Shown: piece after piece, positions 10,455 through 20,306 of the stretch | Position numbering within the stretch: the stretch's first letter is position 1 | Layout: each line of letters opens with the position of its first letter | From: Prorocentrum cordatum | Taxonomy: Eukaryota > Sar > Dinophyceae > Prorocentrales > Prorocentraceae | Reading direction: 5' to 3' | Assembly: GCA_963575745.1 (NCBI GenBank) | Contig: CAUYUJ010014343.1 | Coordinates: 163,642-227,641 of the forward strand | Length of the DNA stretch: 64,000 nt | Translations under genes and position numbers: made by a program | Notes under the pieces: generated by a model | What the model saw: the letters and a program-made list of their open reading frames with translations, nothing else | The model's database searches: none | Told to the model about the DNA's origin: nothing

Positions 10455-10904
10455 CTACGAGGGCAGAGATGAGAAAGAGGATGACGGTGGCGACGACGAC
10501 GAGAGAGGAACCAGAAGGGGAGGGGATTATGGTCGGAGGGAGGGAGGCATGCATGAATTGATCACACAACCACGCTCAATGTGTCCCAGTGTTGCCCTCA
10601 ACCCGAATCATACTTAAACCTCTTCCACATCACCGCTTTCCTCATCATCCCAACCATCGTCGTCCAACTACGTACCGCAGACACTGAGTGTGGTGCCCTG
10701 AAGATTAGCCCCTAGACTTGAATACTCTACAGAATTCATTACACCAGAGAAGTAAGACAGAACCAAAACACAGATCGAATCGGGTGAAAATAAAACACCG
10801 GACAGCTCGCCACTACGCCCCCCGCCAGCCCCACGCCAAGGGGCGAGCATATATACGGGCGCAGCACCGCGCTGCAAGCGTAGCCTTCGGCTGGGCCAGG
10901 ACAT

Positions 10905-12030
10905 ATCCTCACACACCTCGCTTGAAACTGCCAGCGAAATATCCTCACACCCCTCGCTTAAAACTGCCAGCGAAATATCCTCACACCCCTCGCTTGAAAC
11001 TGCCAGCGAAATATCCTCACCGCCCCTGGCGCAAAACTGCAAGCTAAATATCCTCACGCAATGGACTTGAAACTGCCAGCGAAATATCCTCAACCCATTG
11101 GCCTAAAACTGCCAGCGAAATATCCTCAACCCCCCGCCTTAAAACTGCCAGCGAAATATCCTCAACCCCCAGGCCTACAACTGCCAGCGAAATATCCTCA
11201 ACACCATGACGTGCGAAATATCCTCACACTCCTCCGTTAACACTACTAGTGAAATATCTTCAACCCCTGGCCTAGAACTGCCAGCGAAATATCTTCACCA
11301 CCCTTGCCTAACACTGCCAGCGAAATATCATCACACCCCTCAGCGAAATATCCTCACCCTTGGCCTAACAGTGCCAGCGGAATATCCTTACACCCATCGC
11401 TTGACACTACCAGCGAAATGTCCTCACACCCTGAAGCTGCCGGCGAGATCTGGACTTACAACTGCCAGCGAAATATCCGCACACCCCTGAAAACTGCCAG
11501 CTAAATATCCTCACCCCCTGGCCCAAAACTGCCTTCGAGATATCTTCACCCCCTGACTTAAAACTGCAAGCGAAATATCCTCACGCCCCTCGAATAGAAC
11601 TGCCAGCGAAATATCCTCACCCCCTTGCTTAAAACTGCCAGCGAAATATCCTCACATCGTTCGCTTACAACTGCCAGCGAAATATCCTCACTCGCCTCGC
11701 TTAAAACTGCCAACGGAATATCATTACCCCCTTGACTTAAAACTGCCAGCGAAATATCCTCACACCGCTCGCTTGAAACTGCCAGCGAAATATCCTTATC
11801 GCCTGGCCTAAGACTGCCAGCGAAATATCCTCAACCCCCTGGCCTAAAACTGCAAGCGAGATATCCTCAACCCCCGAATTTAAACCTACCAGCGAAATAT
11901 CCTTACCGCCCGAGTCCTAAAACTGCCAGCTAAATATCCTCACCCCCTGGACTTAACACTGCCAGCGAAATGTCCTCACCCCCCTGGACTTACAACATTG
12001 GCCATCGAAATATCCTCACCCCTGGAAATA
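10905..12030 (+). repeat. Minisatellite of about 36 bp, near 30 units
   Basis: Core phrase actgccagcgaaatatcctc recurs about thirty times with variable linkers (acacccctcgcttaaa, accccctggcctaa and similar). The first units keep a strict 36-base period, giving a 12-residue repeating peptide. Later units vary in linker length and lose the frame, so this is noncoding DNA, not a repeat protein. Confidence 0.9.
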
Positions 12031-12054
12031 GAACGGCTATCTAACGGCTTTGCT

Positions 12055-12246
12055 TACGGCAGGTTCGTGTCGTGCCGACCCCAGCGTTGGTTTCTGACAC
12101 CGCAGGGATCGTTCAACCTTGAACGATCGGCCGCTGCCGCAACGTCCGATCGTTCAACATCGATCGATTCTGGGTCGCCGGCGGCGTTCAACCTTGAACG
12201 CCCGCGCTGGGGTCGCCGCTGGTCGACACGACGCAAACCTACCGTA
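12055..12246 (+). mobile_element. Foldback family C, copy C1
   Basis: Terminal inverted repeats of about 30 bp: tacggcaggttcgtgtcgtg on the left against tacggtaggtttgcgtcgtg when the right end is reversed. The inside holds nested palindromes (gttcaaccttgaac twice and cgatcgttcaacatcgatcg). Copies C2 (31092-31279) and C3 (35099-35276) have the same size and order. C1 directly follows the 36-bp minisatellite. Confidence 0.85.
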
Positions 12247-12299
12247 ATCAGTTGTTCGTTCAACAGACAATCTACCTTGCGAAAATCAAATTGCGGGCT

Positions 12300-12428
12300 G
12301 CGCCCGTAAATCAAGAATCTCTGAGATCCGGCGGCTCTGGAGGATGTATCGGGCGTCGCGGCCTTCTCGAAGCGCTCCAGAACGCTCTGAGAGCGTTCTG
12401 GACCGCACTGGAACGGACGTTTCCTCGT
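12300..12428 (+). repeat. Dispersed repeat U, copy 1
   Basis: About 120 bp (aatctctgagatccggcgg, tctggagga, cgctctgagagcgttctgg, ctggaacgga) that recurs at 17198-17312 with the same order. Contains the palindrome gctctgagagc. Origin unknown. Confidence 0.6.
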
Positions 12429-12584
12429 CATAATTCCGACCGAAGAAGATCAATCAGATGGTCAAGTGTAACAGGGAAGGTAGCGTGATAATGATGGGCG
12501 ATAAGAAAACAGGACGCGTCACGAATACGGCGGGCCGCCTGCGGCTGAGCTCTCGGACACCGTCATTTGGCGACTCAGTTGGTT

Positions 12585-13395
12585 AGGAGTTAGAGGAGGA
12601 GGAGGAGGAGGAGGAGGAGGACGAGGAGGAGGAGGAGGAGGAATGAGAGGAGGAGGAGGATGAGGAGGAGGAGGAGGAGGAGGGGCTCGCGGGCCCGCAC
12701 CACCTCAAGCCAGCTTTGAAGCTTCGCCTCGAGGATGCACCCACGACGAGCCAAGAGGGCGTCCTCATGGCTCGGGCTAGGGCCCAGGATGGCTCTCAGA
12801 CGGAGCGCGACCGCTCAGGATGGCCTCAGCGCAACCCTAACAGCCCCCCCCACAACAGCCCAAGAAGGCCTTAAGACGCCGCTCCGGCCCCCCCAGGGGA
12901 AAAATAAAAACGTACGGATATGTTTTGACAGCGAACCTCTTGAGGAGAAAATGACAAACGAGGGGATGAGCGGTACCAGGAAAAACGAGACGTCACCCGA
13001 GCGCGAGCGGATGCACAGAGCGGGCGACTAGACTCACGAGCAGGGTGGGTCCGCGACAACAGAATCCGGACAACGACAGACCGCCGAGCCACGTATGGTT
13101 GCTGAGGAGGAGGAGGAGGAGGAGGAGGAGGAGGAGGAGGGATGAGTAGGGGCAGGAGGAGGAGGAGGAGGAGGAGGAGGTGCAGGAGGGAGGAGGAGGA
13201 GGAGGAGGAGGAGGAGGAGGAGGAGGAGGAGGTGTAGGGGGAAGGAGGAAGAGGAGGAGGAGGAGGAGGAGGAGGAGGAGGAGGAGGAAAGGGTGGAGGA
13301 GGAAGAGGAGGAGGAGGAGGAGGCGGAGGAGGAGGAGGAGAAGGAGAAGGAGAAGGAGAAGGAGGAGGACGAGGACGAGGAGCAGGACGATGTCC
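12585..13395 (+). repeat. GGA microsatellites with intervening unique DNA
   Basis: (GGA)n at about 12590-12685 and again at 13100-13390 with interruptions. The poly-Ser, poly-Gly, poly-Glu and poly-Arg frames over these tracts are artefacts. Between them (12700-13090) nothing recognisable was seen. Confidence 0.8.
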
Positions 13396-13970
13396 CCAGG
13401 GATGGCCCGAAGAGGCCTTCCAAGGCCACGCCCTTGCTCCCAGAGATCTCTCGGTTCATCCTGGTTGCTCGCTTTGTTTCCCTAGATGTGTCCCTTCGTC
13501 CCTTTTCCCATCAACTCTCGTGGGCAAGGCTTCTGAAGGGGCTGGTGGGAATACTTTTGTTTATTGTTTTTTTACAACCGCAGGCGGAAGCGCCAGCGGC
13601 AGAAAGTCGCGGGCGGGCTGGTGGGAATACGCGAAGCGTGAAGAATTTCCCGTGGAATCGACAATCAACTGTGTCTGTGTTGTTCAACTCCTGAAAACCA
13701 TTCGGCGAGCGACTCGTGAGGGTCACGGATTGTTTCGGGAGTGAAACCTATCCCCACCAACTCCTGGCTAGCACCAATCCGCCAAGGAGAGCTTTCAGCT
13801 TTCAGCGTTCACCTGTTATCGCTCTCTTCCGAGTGTTCTCCCCAGAGGCTCCACAACGGCTGGGGGAGCACACGGTCCAACAGTTTGGCCAGACGTTGGC
13901 CCGACATTTTGCGGCATGGGCGCTTCCAAAGGCAGCGGGCGGCGATGCTTCGCCATAGGAGTCCTCGATA
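13396..13970. other. No confident gene
   Basis: Unique sequence with a faint echo of repeat J (gaatcgacaatcaactgtgt at about 13655). Open frames overlap on both strands at 13720-13960, but no motif or splice context separates signal from chance. Confidence 0.45.
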
Positions 13971-13974
13971 TCTT

Positions 13975-14215
13975 GACACCGTCGGGACATCATCAGAAGA
14001 AACAACATCGGGCAATATCGCACATCCAAGGCAGTACCATCGGGACGCCATTGGGTCACAAGTGCACTCACTTGGGACACCATCGGGACAGCATCAAAAC
14101 TAATTGGGACACCGTCGGGACAGCATCATAACTAATTGAAACTAATTGGATCACGATAAGGGAACCATCGAGACACCATCGGAATCAATCGGAACACCAT
14201 CGGCGGGAGCCGCTT
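13975..14215 (+). repeat. Minisatellite built on gggacaccatcg
   Basis: Irregular array of about ten blocks such as gggacaccatcgggac, aactaattgggacaccg and catcggaatcaatcgg, with units of roughly 12-35 bp. No coding interpretation is supported. Confidence 0.7.
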
Positions 14216-14529
14216 GGAATCGTGGCCAAATTCGTACTGGCTCGTTTCGAAATAGTGCCATAGAGCGACTGCTCCCGAGCACCCACACCCGTTGTACAGC
14301 ACGGCTGAAAGAAAGACTGGGAAGAGATTGGGACAGGGCCAAGCCGCTTCTCGATGGACAGCCACGGATCATCCCAGAGATACCGCCAATCCAGACAGAA
14401 CCAGAGCCGCCTTCCCGATCGTGAAGCACATGGTCTCGTCTATGACGTCTTGAACGCCGAAGCCCTCGGCCCGCGCGTCAAGCCTCCTGCTCCCTCCTTC
14501 GTCGGGCAGAGTTCATCCTTCTCCTTCTC

Positions 14530-14640
14530 TTGCCCGACCACGTCGCTCCCCCCCCTCCTCCTCCCTGTTCCCCCCTCCTCCTCCTCCTCCTCCTCCTCTT
14601 CCTCCTCCTCCTCCAGTCGACCAGCTCCTCCTCTTCTTGC
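14530..14640 (+). repeat. CTC microsatellite
   Basis: (CTC)n tract with C-rich interruptions; poly-Ser and poly-Leu frames arise from it. Confidence 0.8.
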
Positions 14641-15740
14641 GGTGCGCGATACAGACTCAGGCCACTACCCGCAACGCCACGCAGCGCAGCACCGCCGGAG
14701 ACGTCCCTCCGCACGGCACCGCGCGCGCCGTGGGGCAGCGCGGGGGGGGGCCACGGCACGGCCCCCCCCCGCCGCATCCCCTGCTGCTTCCGCGCAGGCC
14801 CTCCTGCTTCGAGGCACAGCCCCTCCCTGTCGCACCACCAGACGCGTCGGCAGGACGGGCTTGGCGTGTGGGGGGCGGGGTCTTCGAAGCCTGGCTCTCG
14901 TCTCCGCGCCGCGCCCACTCGTCCAGCCCCATGCCCCTGGGAGTAGCACCCGGGGGGTATCACAGCTCGGGGTCTCGGGGGATCCGGGCAAGTCGCACGA
15001 GGGAAGAATAACCATTACCATGCCACACGTTTTTAATGATGTTGCTGCTCAACATGAGAAGACAAAAACTTCGATTCGTACCTTTCCCCCGCGATGGTAA
15101 AGTTAGGCCTTGCCGCCCCTCTCCCTCCGCCAACTCTGTCTTGGCCGGGGGGAATCAACTCCCAGGGGGGGAGAGGGGGGTATGATGTATTACCCGGGGC
15201 TCGTGGTTCTCAAAACGTCAGGCGTTCACGCCGATAGAGGGCGAAGACGTTCCGAAAATGGGGGTGCCGCCTTGAAGCCTGTCTGAAACAGCTTTGCTCC
15301 CTTTTCATTGCACCAACCTTGCAGACGTGCTGCAGCGGATTTCTGCGCGGGTTCTCGTAGTGCGACACCCCGAAATTGCAGGCGAAAAGCGACGTGAATC
15401 TCACGTGGATTTGTTGTAGTCCTCATTCCTGGCCAAAACAGCGCGACACATTCACATCGACATCCGGGACGAGATTCTCCAGGACAGTCCGGGCCCATCC
15501 CATCGTTTTCCGAGCCAAATCCGCTCTGCGATGCTGGCGCCATGACGCCCTGTGCCGCGCATCCCCGACAGCTCGAAGAGAGGACCCTCTCAAGAGACGG
15601 ACCTCCCGCCCGAGCTGCTTGCGGGGGCGACCTGGGGCGCCCGTCTCACCAAAGGAGGGGGGGGCGCTCCGCCCCGTGGGAAAGATAGAAGCACGGCGCC
15701 CGCGTGGGCTGATCCGGGTGTGGACGCGACGCCGCCCCGG
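14641..15740. other. No confident gene; fragment of repeat I
   Basis: At about 14810-14930 the words ccctccctgtcgcaccacc, gacgcgtcggcaggacggg and ctggctctcgtctccgcgcc match the first part of composite repeat I. The remainder, including 15200-15560, has open frames on both strands but no recognisable protein. Confidence 0.45.
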
Positions 15741-16035
15741 AAGGAGGAAGAGGGGGAGGGGGAGGAGGAGGAGGAGGAGGAGGAGGAGGAGGAGGAGGAG
15801 GAGGAGGAGGAGGAGGAGGAGGAGGAGGAGGAGGAGGAGGAGGAGGAGGAGTAGGACGACGAGGAGGAGGACGACGAGGAGGAAGATGTTTGTGCCCCTC
15901 CGATAGACGCCGAACGTGCCAGCTACGAGGAGGAGGAGGACGACGAGGAGGAAGATGTTTGTGCCCCTCCGATAGACGCCGAACGTGCCAGCTACGAGGA
16001 GGAGGAGGAGGAGGAGGAGGAGGAGGAGGAGCTGG
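15740..16035 (+). repeat. GGA tract with tandem duplication of about 70 bp
   Basis: (GGA)n at 15745-15855 is followed by two near-identical tandem blocks (gaagatgtttgtgcccctcc through gatagacgccgaacgtgcca to gctacgaggagg) at about 15870 and 15940, then more (GGA)n. The lack of differences suggests a recent slippage or unequal-exchange event. Confidence 0.85.
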
Positions 16036-16153
16036 CAGCGGGGTGCCAACCCCGGCTCGGCTGCCCCGGGCGCCCATCTGCGGAGCCCGCTGCGTTGAGC
16101 GCGCCCGCCCTCCCCCGCGCCCTCCCTCCCTCCCGCGGCCGCCCCTCGTCCCC

Positions 16154-16375
16154 GGAGGCCTCCCAGATGGGGACGGAGCGGGTGGGGTCGGAGGATCGCA
16201 CCGCACCACCAATGCATCGCCGATGCATTGGCGATGCATCAGCGACGCTGGCGACGCATCTGCGACGTCGGCATGGAGCAAATCGGGCTCCGCATCGAGC
16301 CGCATCACCGATGCATCGGCGACGTGGACCGATCATTCGACCCCATCTACTCGGACCCCATCTGGGAGGCCTAGA
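16154..16375 (+). mobile_element. Foldback family B, copy B2
   Basis: Ends are inverted copies of aggcctcccagatgggg. Inward lie ggtcggaggatcgc and gatcattcgacccc, and the middle is an array of gatgcatcggcga words. About 222 bp. The gatgcatc palindromes mean that both strands can pair at several registers. Confidence 0.85.
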
Positions 16376-16680
16376 TTTCCCCCATTGATTTTCCCATTGC
16401 GTCCGGGACAATTCGCCTCCCCGTCGCCCGGCTTGCGGAGCGCGCGCGCGGACTGGCTGGCTTTGTTTCGCGCTGCGGCTCAAAAACTCTGGACTGATCA
16501 GAAACCTTGGACGGAAGGATTTAGTGCAGCACAGCTGGTTCCTCGGCGCCCGCATACGCTGAAGGAGAGGGGGTCCAGGCCCGATGACTGATGGGCCATC
16601 GCGCAGACAGGATTCGGTTCTTCCGCGCGCAAACCTTCATACGCGCATCCATGTTCTACCGCCTTGCCTGCTGATGGTCT
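16376..16680. other. No gene recognised
   Basis: Unique GC-rich spacer; nothing supportable was seen. Confidence 0.5.
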
Positions 16681-17035
16681 GAATAGAACAGATCCTGAGC
16701 GTCAACAAGTCTGAATACGAGTGGGGAACGATTGGTGAGCATGGGCGAAGCTGAGTCTGAGTATATGTGGCGCGGTATGCATGGCTATGAGAAGTACCAC
16801 GGCTGGGATACGGTATCAGTATGATTAGGCATCTGAATATTTGAGTGGGTATGAGTAAGAACAGGGATGAGTGTGAATGCGTCTGCGTATGAATTCCTGG
16901 GTGTGAGCGCGTCTAACTGCAAGTGAGCCTGGATACGCGTGAGCATATTCCAAGGAGACCGAGCACGACTGGGCTTGAACATGAATAGGTCGCACTTTGA
17001 ATAAGTCTGGGCACACACACACACACGGTAACGGC
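16680..17035 (+). repeat. Degenerate GAGTRTGA-type minisatellite
   Basis: Words such as gagtgtgaatg, gagtatgagta, gagtctgagtata and gtgtgagcg repeat at irregular spacing of roughly 6-25 bp, ending in (CA)n. The reverse-orientation counterpart (cattcacactcatatac) is at 26480-26640. Confidence 0.6.
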
Positions 17036-17197
17036 CATTACCGCCCGGGAATAAAGACGCTCTCCAAAGTCCATCACCACCTCGTGCTCCTCATTGACCC
17101 GGAAAGCCCGACCAGGGAAGCCTTCCTTCGGGAACCTCCCCGAGCACCTTCCTCCAGAAGCCTCCTCGACAGACTCCCTCAGGAGCCTCCAGGATAG

Positions 17198-17312
17198 ATC
17201 GAGAATCTCTGAGATCTGGCGGCTCTGGAGGCTATCTCGGGCGCCGCATTCTTCTCAGAGAATTGAGGGACGCTCTGAGAGCGTTCCGGAACGCTCTGGA
17301 ACGGATTCCTCC
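17198..17312 (+). repeat. Dispersed repeat U, copy 2
   Basis: Matches 12300-12428 in order: aatctctgagatctggcgg, gctctggagg, cgctctgagagcgttccgg, gctctggaacgga. It is followed directly by family E. Confidence 0.6.
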
Positions 17313-17335
17313 TCTGGCCCCGTCCGACCACGCCC

Positions 17336-17492
17336 CTGGGGACACCGGCAGGTACCGGTACCGCTACTCCCTGGACCTCTCCTGGCGTGCGCTCTGACCA
17401 GGATTTCGAGGCGCATCCAGCGGTGGCGACGACGCAGGCCCCGGAGGCCCGAAAAAGGGGAGAACGAGACGAGGGTGGAGGTATAGGTGCGT
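17336..17492 (+). mobile_element. Foldback family E, copy 1
   Basis: Core tgcgctctgaccaggattt, gaggcgcatccagcggtgg and ggcccggaggccc-type palindromes; ends ggtaccgctactccc and gagggtggaggtata are imperfect inverted repeats. Seven copies occur in the window (17336, 18286, 32290, 33196, 33808, 43050, 51912); the last has the clearest ends. Confidence 0.7.
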
Positions 17493-17566
17493 TCTCCGCC
17501 TCCGAGCTCCTGCCCACGCTCCGTGGCGGGCGCTTTCTGGCCAGACCGCGCGGGGAAAGATATACA

Positions 17567-17965
17567 CGTCGGTCGGGAGAAGTAGGTGAAAGCATGAAGT
17601 AGGAAGGCGGGCAAAGTAGATTGGCCTCAGGCCCTCCCGGAGAATAGCGAAACGCAGCAAAAGCACATCGATTCTTGGAGTAGGCATGAATAAAAGAAGA
17701 ACATACGCCATAAACATAAACTTTTGGCGCTCCGCGCGGGTCTCTTGGATCTCCGCCGCGCTGGACCCCGTCACTGGCGCGCGCAGCGCGCCATGGGCGG
17801 CGCCGGAGGCGCCGCCACGGAGCCCCAGCGAAGATCCAAGAAATCCGTGCGGAGCACCAACAGTTTATGCGTATGTCGTTGTTTCTTCTTCGATTAAATT
17901 CCACTGGGATCTGGGAATCCAGAAACACCTACTTTCAACGACTGGCGTGTACTACAAGATGGTCG
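17567..17965 (+). repeat. Dispersed repeat K, copy K2 interrupted by A1
   Basis: Left part (gtcggtcgggagaagtagg to gattcttggagtagg) and right part (gggaatccagaaacacc to gactggcgtgta) match K1 at 3371-3600 on either side of the foldback element A1. The split K2 beside the unsplit K1 is direct evidence that A1 moved. Confidence 0.7.
17695..17891 (+). mobile_element. Foldback family A, copy A1
   Basis: About 197 bp with long inverted arms: left aagaacatacgcc then ataaacataaacttttgg, ccgcgcgggtctcttggatc; right, reversed, gaagaagaaacaacgacata, cgcataaactgttgg, cgcacggatttcttggatc. The centre is GC-palindromic (ggcgcgcagcgcgcc). It is flanked by gaataaa and gattaaa, a possible 7-bp target duplication with one mismatch. 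Copies A2 (28144-28330), A3 (40900-41060) and A4 (46786-46992). Confidence 0.85.
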
Positions 17966-17999
17966 ATACTACAGGTTCGGCCCGGGCGTACGCCTCCAG

Positions 18000-18285
18000 G
18001 GAGGACTCATCGTACTAGCACGTCCTTATGCGCCTAGCTAGGCCGACGAGGACCTCCCGAGCCCCCCAAGGGAGAGCCCAAAAGCACACGCACACACAGA
18101 GAACAGAAGAACGAGAGACGCCGACATCGTCCTCGTCCTCGCCCCAGGATCGGCCGAACCGACCCATCCTCCCCTCGCAAGCTTCCCTCCGGCCGCATAC
18201 ACACGTCTTGGGGCGAGGCGCGGGGGACGTCACGGAGGGGGATAGCTTGCTCGGGGTCGGTCAGACCGCCCCTGATCGCCCACCC
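18000..18285. other. No gene recognised
   Basis: Unique spacer between K2 and the family E fragment; no supportable feature was seen. Confidence 0.5.
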
Positions 18286-18395
18286 TGGGCAGACCACGGA
18301 TGCGCTCTGACCAGGACCTCGAGGCGAGTCCGGCGGTGGCGACGAGGGCCTCCCGGGAGGCCGACAAAAAGGGAGCACGGGGGCAGGGTAGCTGG
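18286..18395 (+). mobile_element. Foldback family E, partial copy 2
   Basis: Core matches tgcgctctgaccaggacct, cgaggcgagtccggcggtgg and cgacgagggcctcccgg; the left terminus is not recognisable. Directly followed by B3. Confidence 0.65.
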
Positions 18396-18396
18396 G

Positions 18397-18602
18397 TCAT
18401 GGCAGCTGGGTCATAGCAGCTGGGGTCGAAGGATCGCGCCGCATCGCCAATGCATCGCCAATGCATCGCCGATGCATCGCCGATGCATCGGCGACGTCGG
18501 CGCGGAGAAACACGGGCCCAATCGACATCCGGCCGCATCGGCGATGCATCGGTGTTGCGGCGCGATCCGCCATCCTCCGACCCCACCTGAGAGGCTTATG
18601 GC
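18397..18602 (+). mobile_element. Foldback family B, copy B3
   Basis: Left ggggtcgaaggatcgcgccg with the gcatcgccaatgcatcgcc array; right gcggcgcgatccgccatcct and ccgaccccacctgagaggc. The outermost left end has been replaced by a duplicated gcagctgggtcat word. About 200 bp. Confidence 0.75.
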
Positions 18603-18614
18603 ACCTTCTCCTCC

Positions 18615-18755
18615 GATGGCCAATTTTCCACCACCAGCACCACCATAGGTAGGAGAGGGAGGAGGAGGAGGAGGAGGAGGAGGAGGAGGAGGAGGAGGAG
18701 GTCCTCATCCTCCCTCCTCCCCAGTCCTACACATGGCAGTGGTGGTGGAACATCT
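18615..18755 (+). mobile_element. Foldback with GGA core, family O, copy O1
   Basis: Left ttttccaccaccagcaccac with cataggtaggaga and right tcctacacatggcag with tggtggtggaaca are inverted repeats flanking (GGA)n. A second copy with the same plan is at 39574-39714. It lies 40 bp before a strong plus-strand acceptor. Confidence 0.7.
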
Positions 18756-18795
18756 GCCCTGGACCCTCCTCTGACGCCCCTCTCCGTCCGTGCAG

Positions 18796-18907
18796 CTCTC
18801 GCCGCCGCTCAGCAGCGCGAAGAGCACCGTCGTCGAGGACGTCGAGGACCCGGTCGTGGTCGACCTGCGCCCGCCGCGCGCCGACCCTCTCCGCCGCCAC
18901 GTCGCGG
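18796..18907 (+). CDS. Candidate plus-strand exon, unknown protein
   Basis: A pyrimidine-rich tract ending ctctccgtccgtgcag precedes an open stretch that reads LSPPLSSAKSTVVEDVEDPV and continues VVDLRPPRADPLRRHVAG, with nearly all third positions G or C. A donor may be at gcgg|gtggca. The minus strand is also open here, as expected for GC-rich codons, but has no comparable acceptor. Partner exons were not found; those upstream would lie beyond the foldback elements O1 and B3. No family recognised. Confidence 0.35.
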
Positions 18908-19079
18908 GTGGCACGCTCTCGGGCACGCCGCCGCCGCCGTGGTCGTCGTCGTCGTCGTCGTCGTCGTCGCCTGGGCGTCCTGCCGCCGCCGCTCGTCCCG
19001 ATGCGCGCCCGTTGTCGAGGGCGCTCGCGTCTCGTGGGACGCCGCGTGCGCCTCCTGTTTTTTCCTCCGCCTGCTGACC

Positions 19080-19280
19080 ACCCCCCGACCTCACCCTCCG
19101 CCGTCCGCCTCCTCCTCCTCCTCCTACTCCTCCAACTCCTCCCCCAACTCTCAAACGCCGCCTCCTCTTCCCCTTCCTCCTCCTCCTCCTCCTCACATTC
19201 CTCCTCCTCCTCCTCCTCCTCCTCCTCCTCCTCCTCCTCCTCCCCCTCCTCCTCCTCCTCCTCCTCCCCCCCCGCCCGGA
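19080..19280 (+). repeat. CTC microsatellite
   Basis: (CTC)n, nearly perfect at 19175-19270. The apparent long poly-Pro and poly-Ser frames come from it. Confidence 0.85.
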
Positions 19281-20165
19281 CCCTGCCGCCCCCCCCCACG
19301 CATTTCTCCAAGGGCGACACCCCGCCCCATCTCCCAGGCCGGGGGGATGGATTGCGGTGCACCGTGCCGTGGGAGGCCTCGCCTGCCCCATAGGAGCTCC
19401 CCAGGACCCTCCTCCCGAACCGGCTCGGCACCCCGAGTCGCTAGTTGTTTGCCGGTCATGGGTCCCAGAACGGGCTCCAGACACAGACACTGCAGAAAAA
19501 GGGAACGAGGCCTCTTTTCTCCGCAAATTAGAAACTTCGATGTCCCGTGGATAACCTCAGGAACACCTGAGGCAAATGTAGAACAATCAAAGAACACGGA
19601 GCCCCTCCCCAACGCAAACGGTTCCTTCTTCACGCCCCGACTGTACAAGTGCGACAACGATCAGATGTGTTTCCCCGAATCGCAAGGGGTCTGGGCCCCT
19701 CCACTCTCATCCGTCTCCAGTCTTGCCAAGCTTCCTGGCGAGTCTGAAGAGCCTCTTCCGCACTCTGGGTGGCAAGGCCTCGCAACGGTATCATGCCTCC
19801 TCACCTTCGTAGACTTTTCCTCCTCCTCTCCCTTCCTCGCTATCGTTCATCCTCCTTCGTCCGATCCTCGTCCCCCTCCTCTTCTGCTTCACCCCCAGTT
19901 CCTCAGCTGGTTCACCCCCACATCCTCTGCCTACCTTTGCCTTCTCCTTCTGTTCCACCCCCTTGTCCCCCACCGTCGCCCTCGTCCTCCTCGTGCTCCT
20001 CCCGTCCCGCACATCTTCCTCGCACTCCCAGCTCGCCTGTCCCCCCCCTCCTCTACTCCTCACAGCCTTCTTCTCTCTCTCTCTCTCTCTCTCTCACAAG
20101 GCACCAGCATCTTTCTACGCGTCTGGTGAGTCGACTCCAGCACCAATGCCAGCCAATCACCCATC
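19281..20165. other. No confident gene
   Basis: Unique, pyrimidine-biased sequence with a (TC)n run near 20070-20096. Open frames are present but lack motifs or splice context. It follows the last recognised mucin exon on the minus strand and so may be intron or 3-prime flank. Confidence 0.45.
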
Positions 20166-20306
20166 CCTGGACTGTGAAGTGGCGCTGCTGGTAGTCAACG
20201 TCCATGTGCTGGAGTCAGTGGTGCTCACTGTAGTGGTACTTGTTGCGCTGGAAGTAGATAACGTGCTTGTCGGTGTGGTCGTAGTCAACGACGCTGTGAT
20301 CGTGGT
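20166..20306 (-). CDS. Mucin-like gene, exon 9 (last recognised)
   Basis: Acceptor ctgggcgacag is followed in frame by Thr/Ser-rich codons (begins TTITASLTTTTPTSTLSTSS). The coding look fades at TSSATSQSRDG, where AGG|GATGGG could be a GA-type donor leaving 47 codons; otherwise the frame ends at a stop nine bases on. It is separated from exon 8 by about 9 kb of repeats. If the stop is used, this could be the C-terminus of the protein. Confidence 0.5.

Noticed and set aside
10718-11490. 12-residue repeat proteins over 10.9-11.5 kb
   Set aside because: The 36-bp DNA repeat keeps frame only in its first units; later units break the frame, and the conservation is at the DNA level.
15646-16308. 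Poly-Pro, poly-Leu and poly-Glu proteins over GGA/CTC tracts (also at 19.2, 44.9, 49.7, 52.4, 54.4 and 55.3 kb)
   Set aside because: All three frames on both strands are open because the DNA is a trinucleotide microsatellite; this is not evidence for genes.
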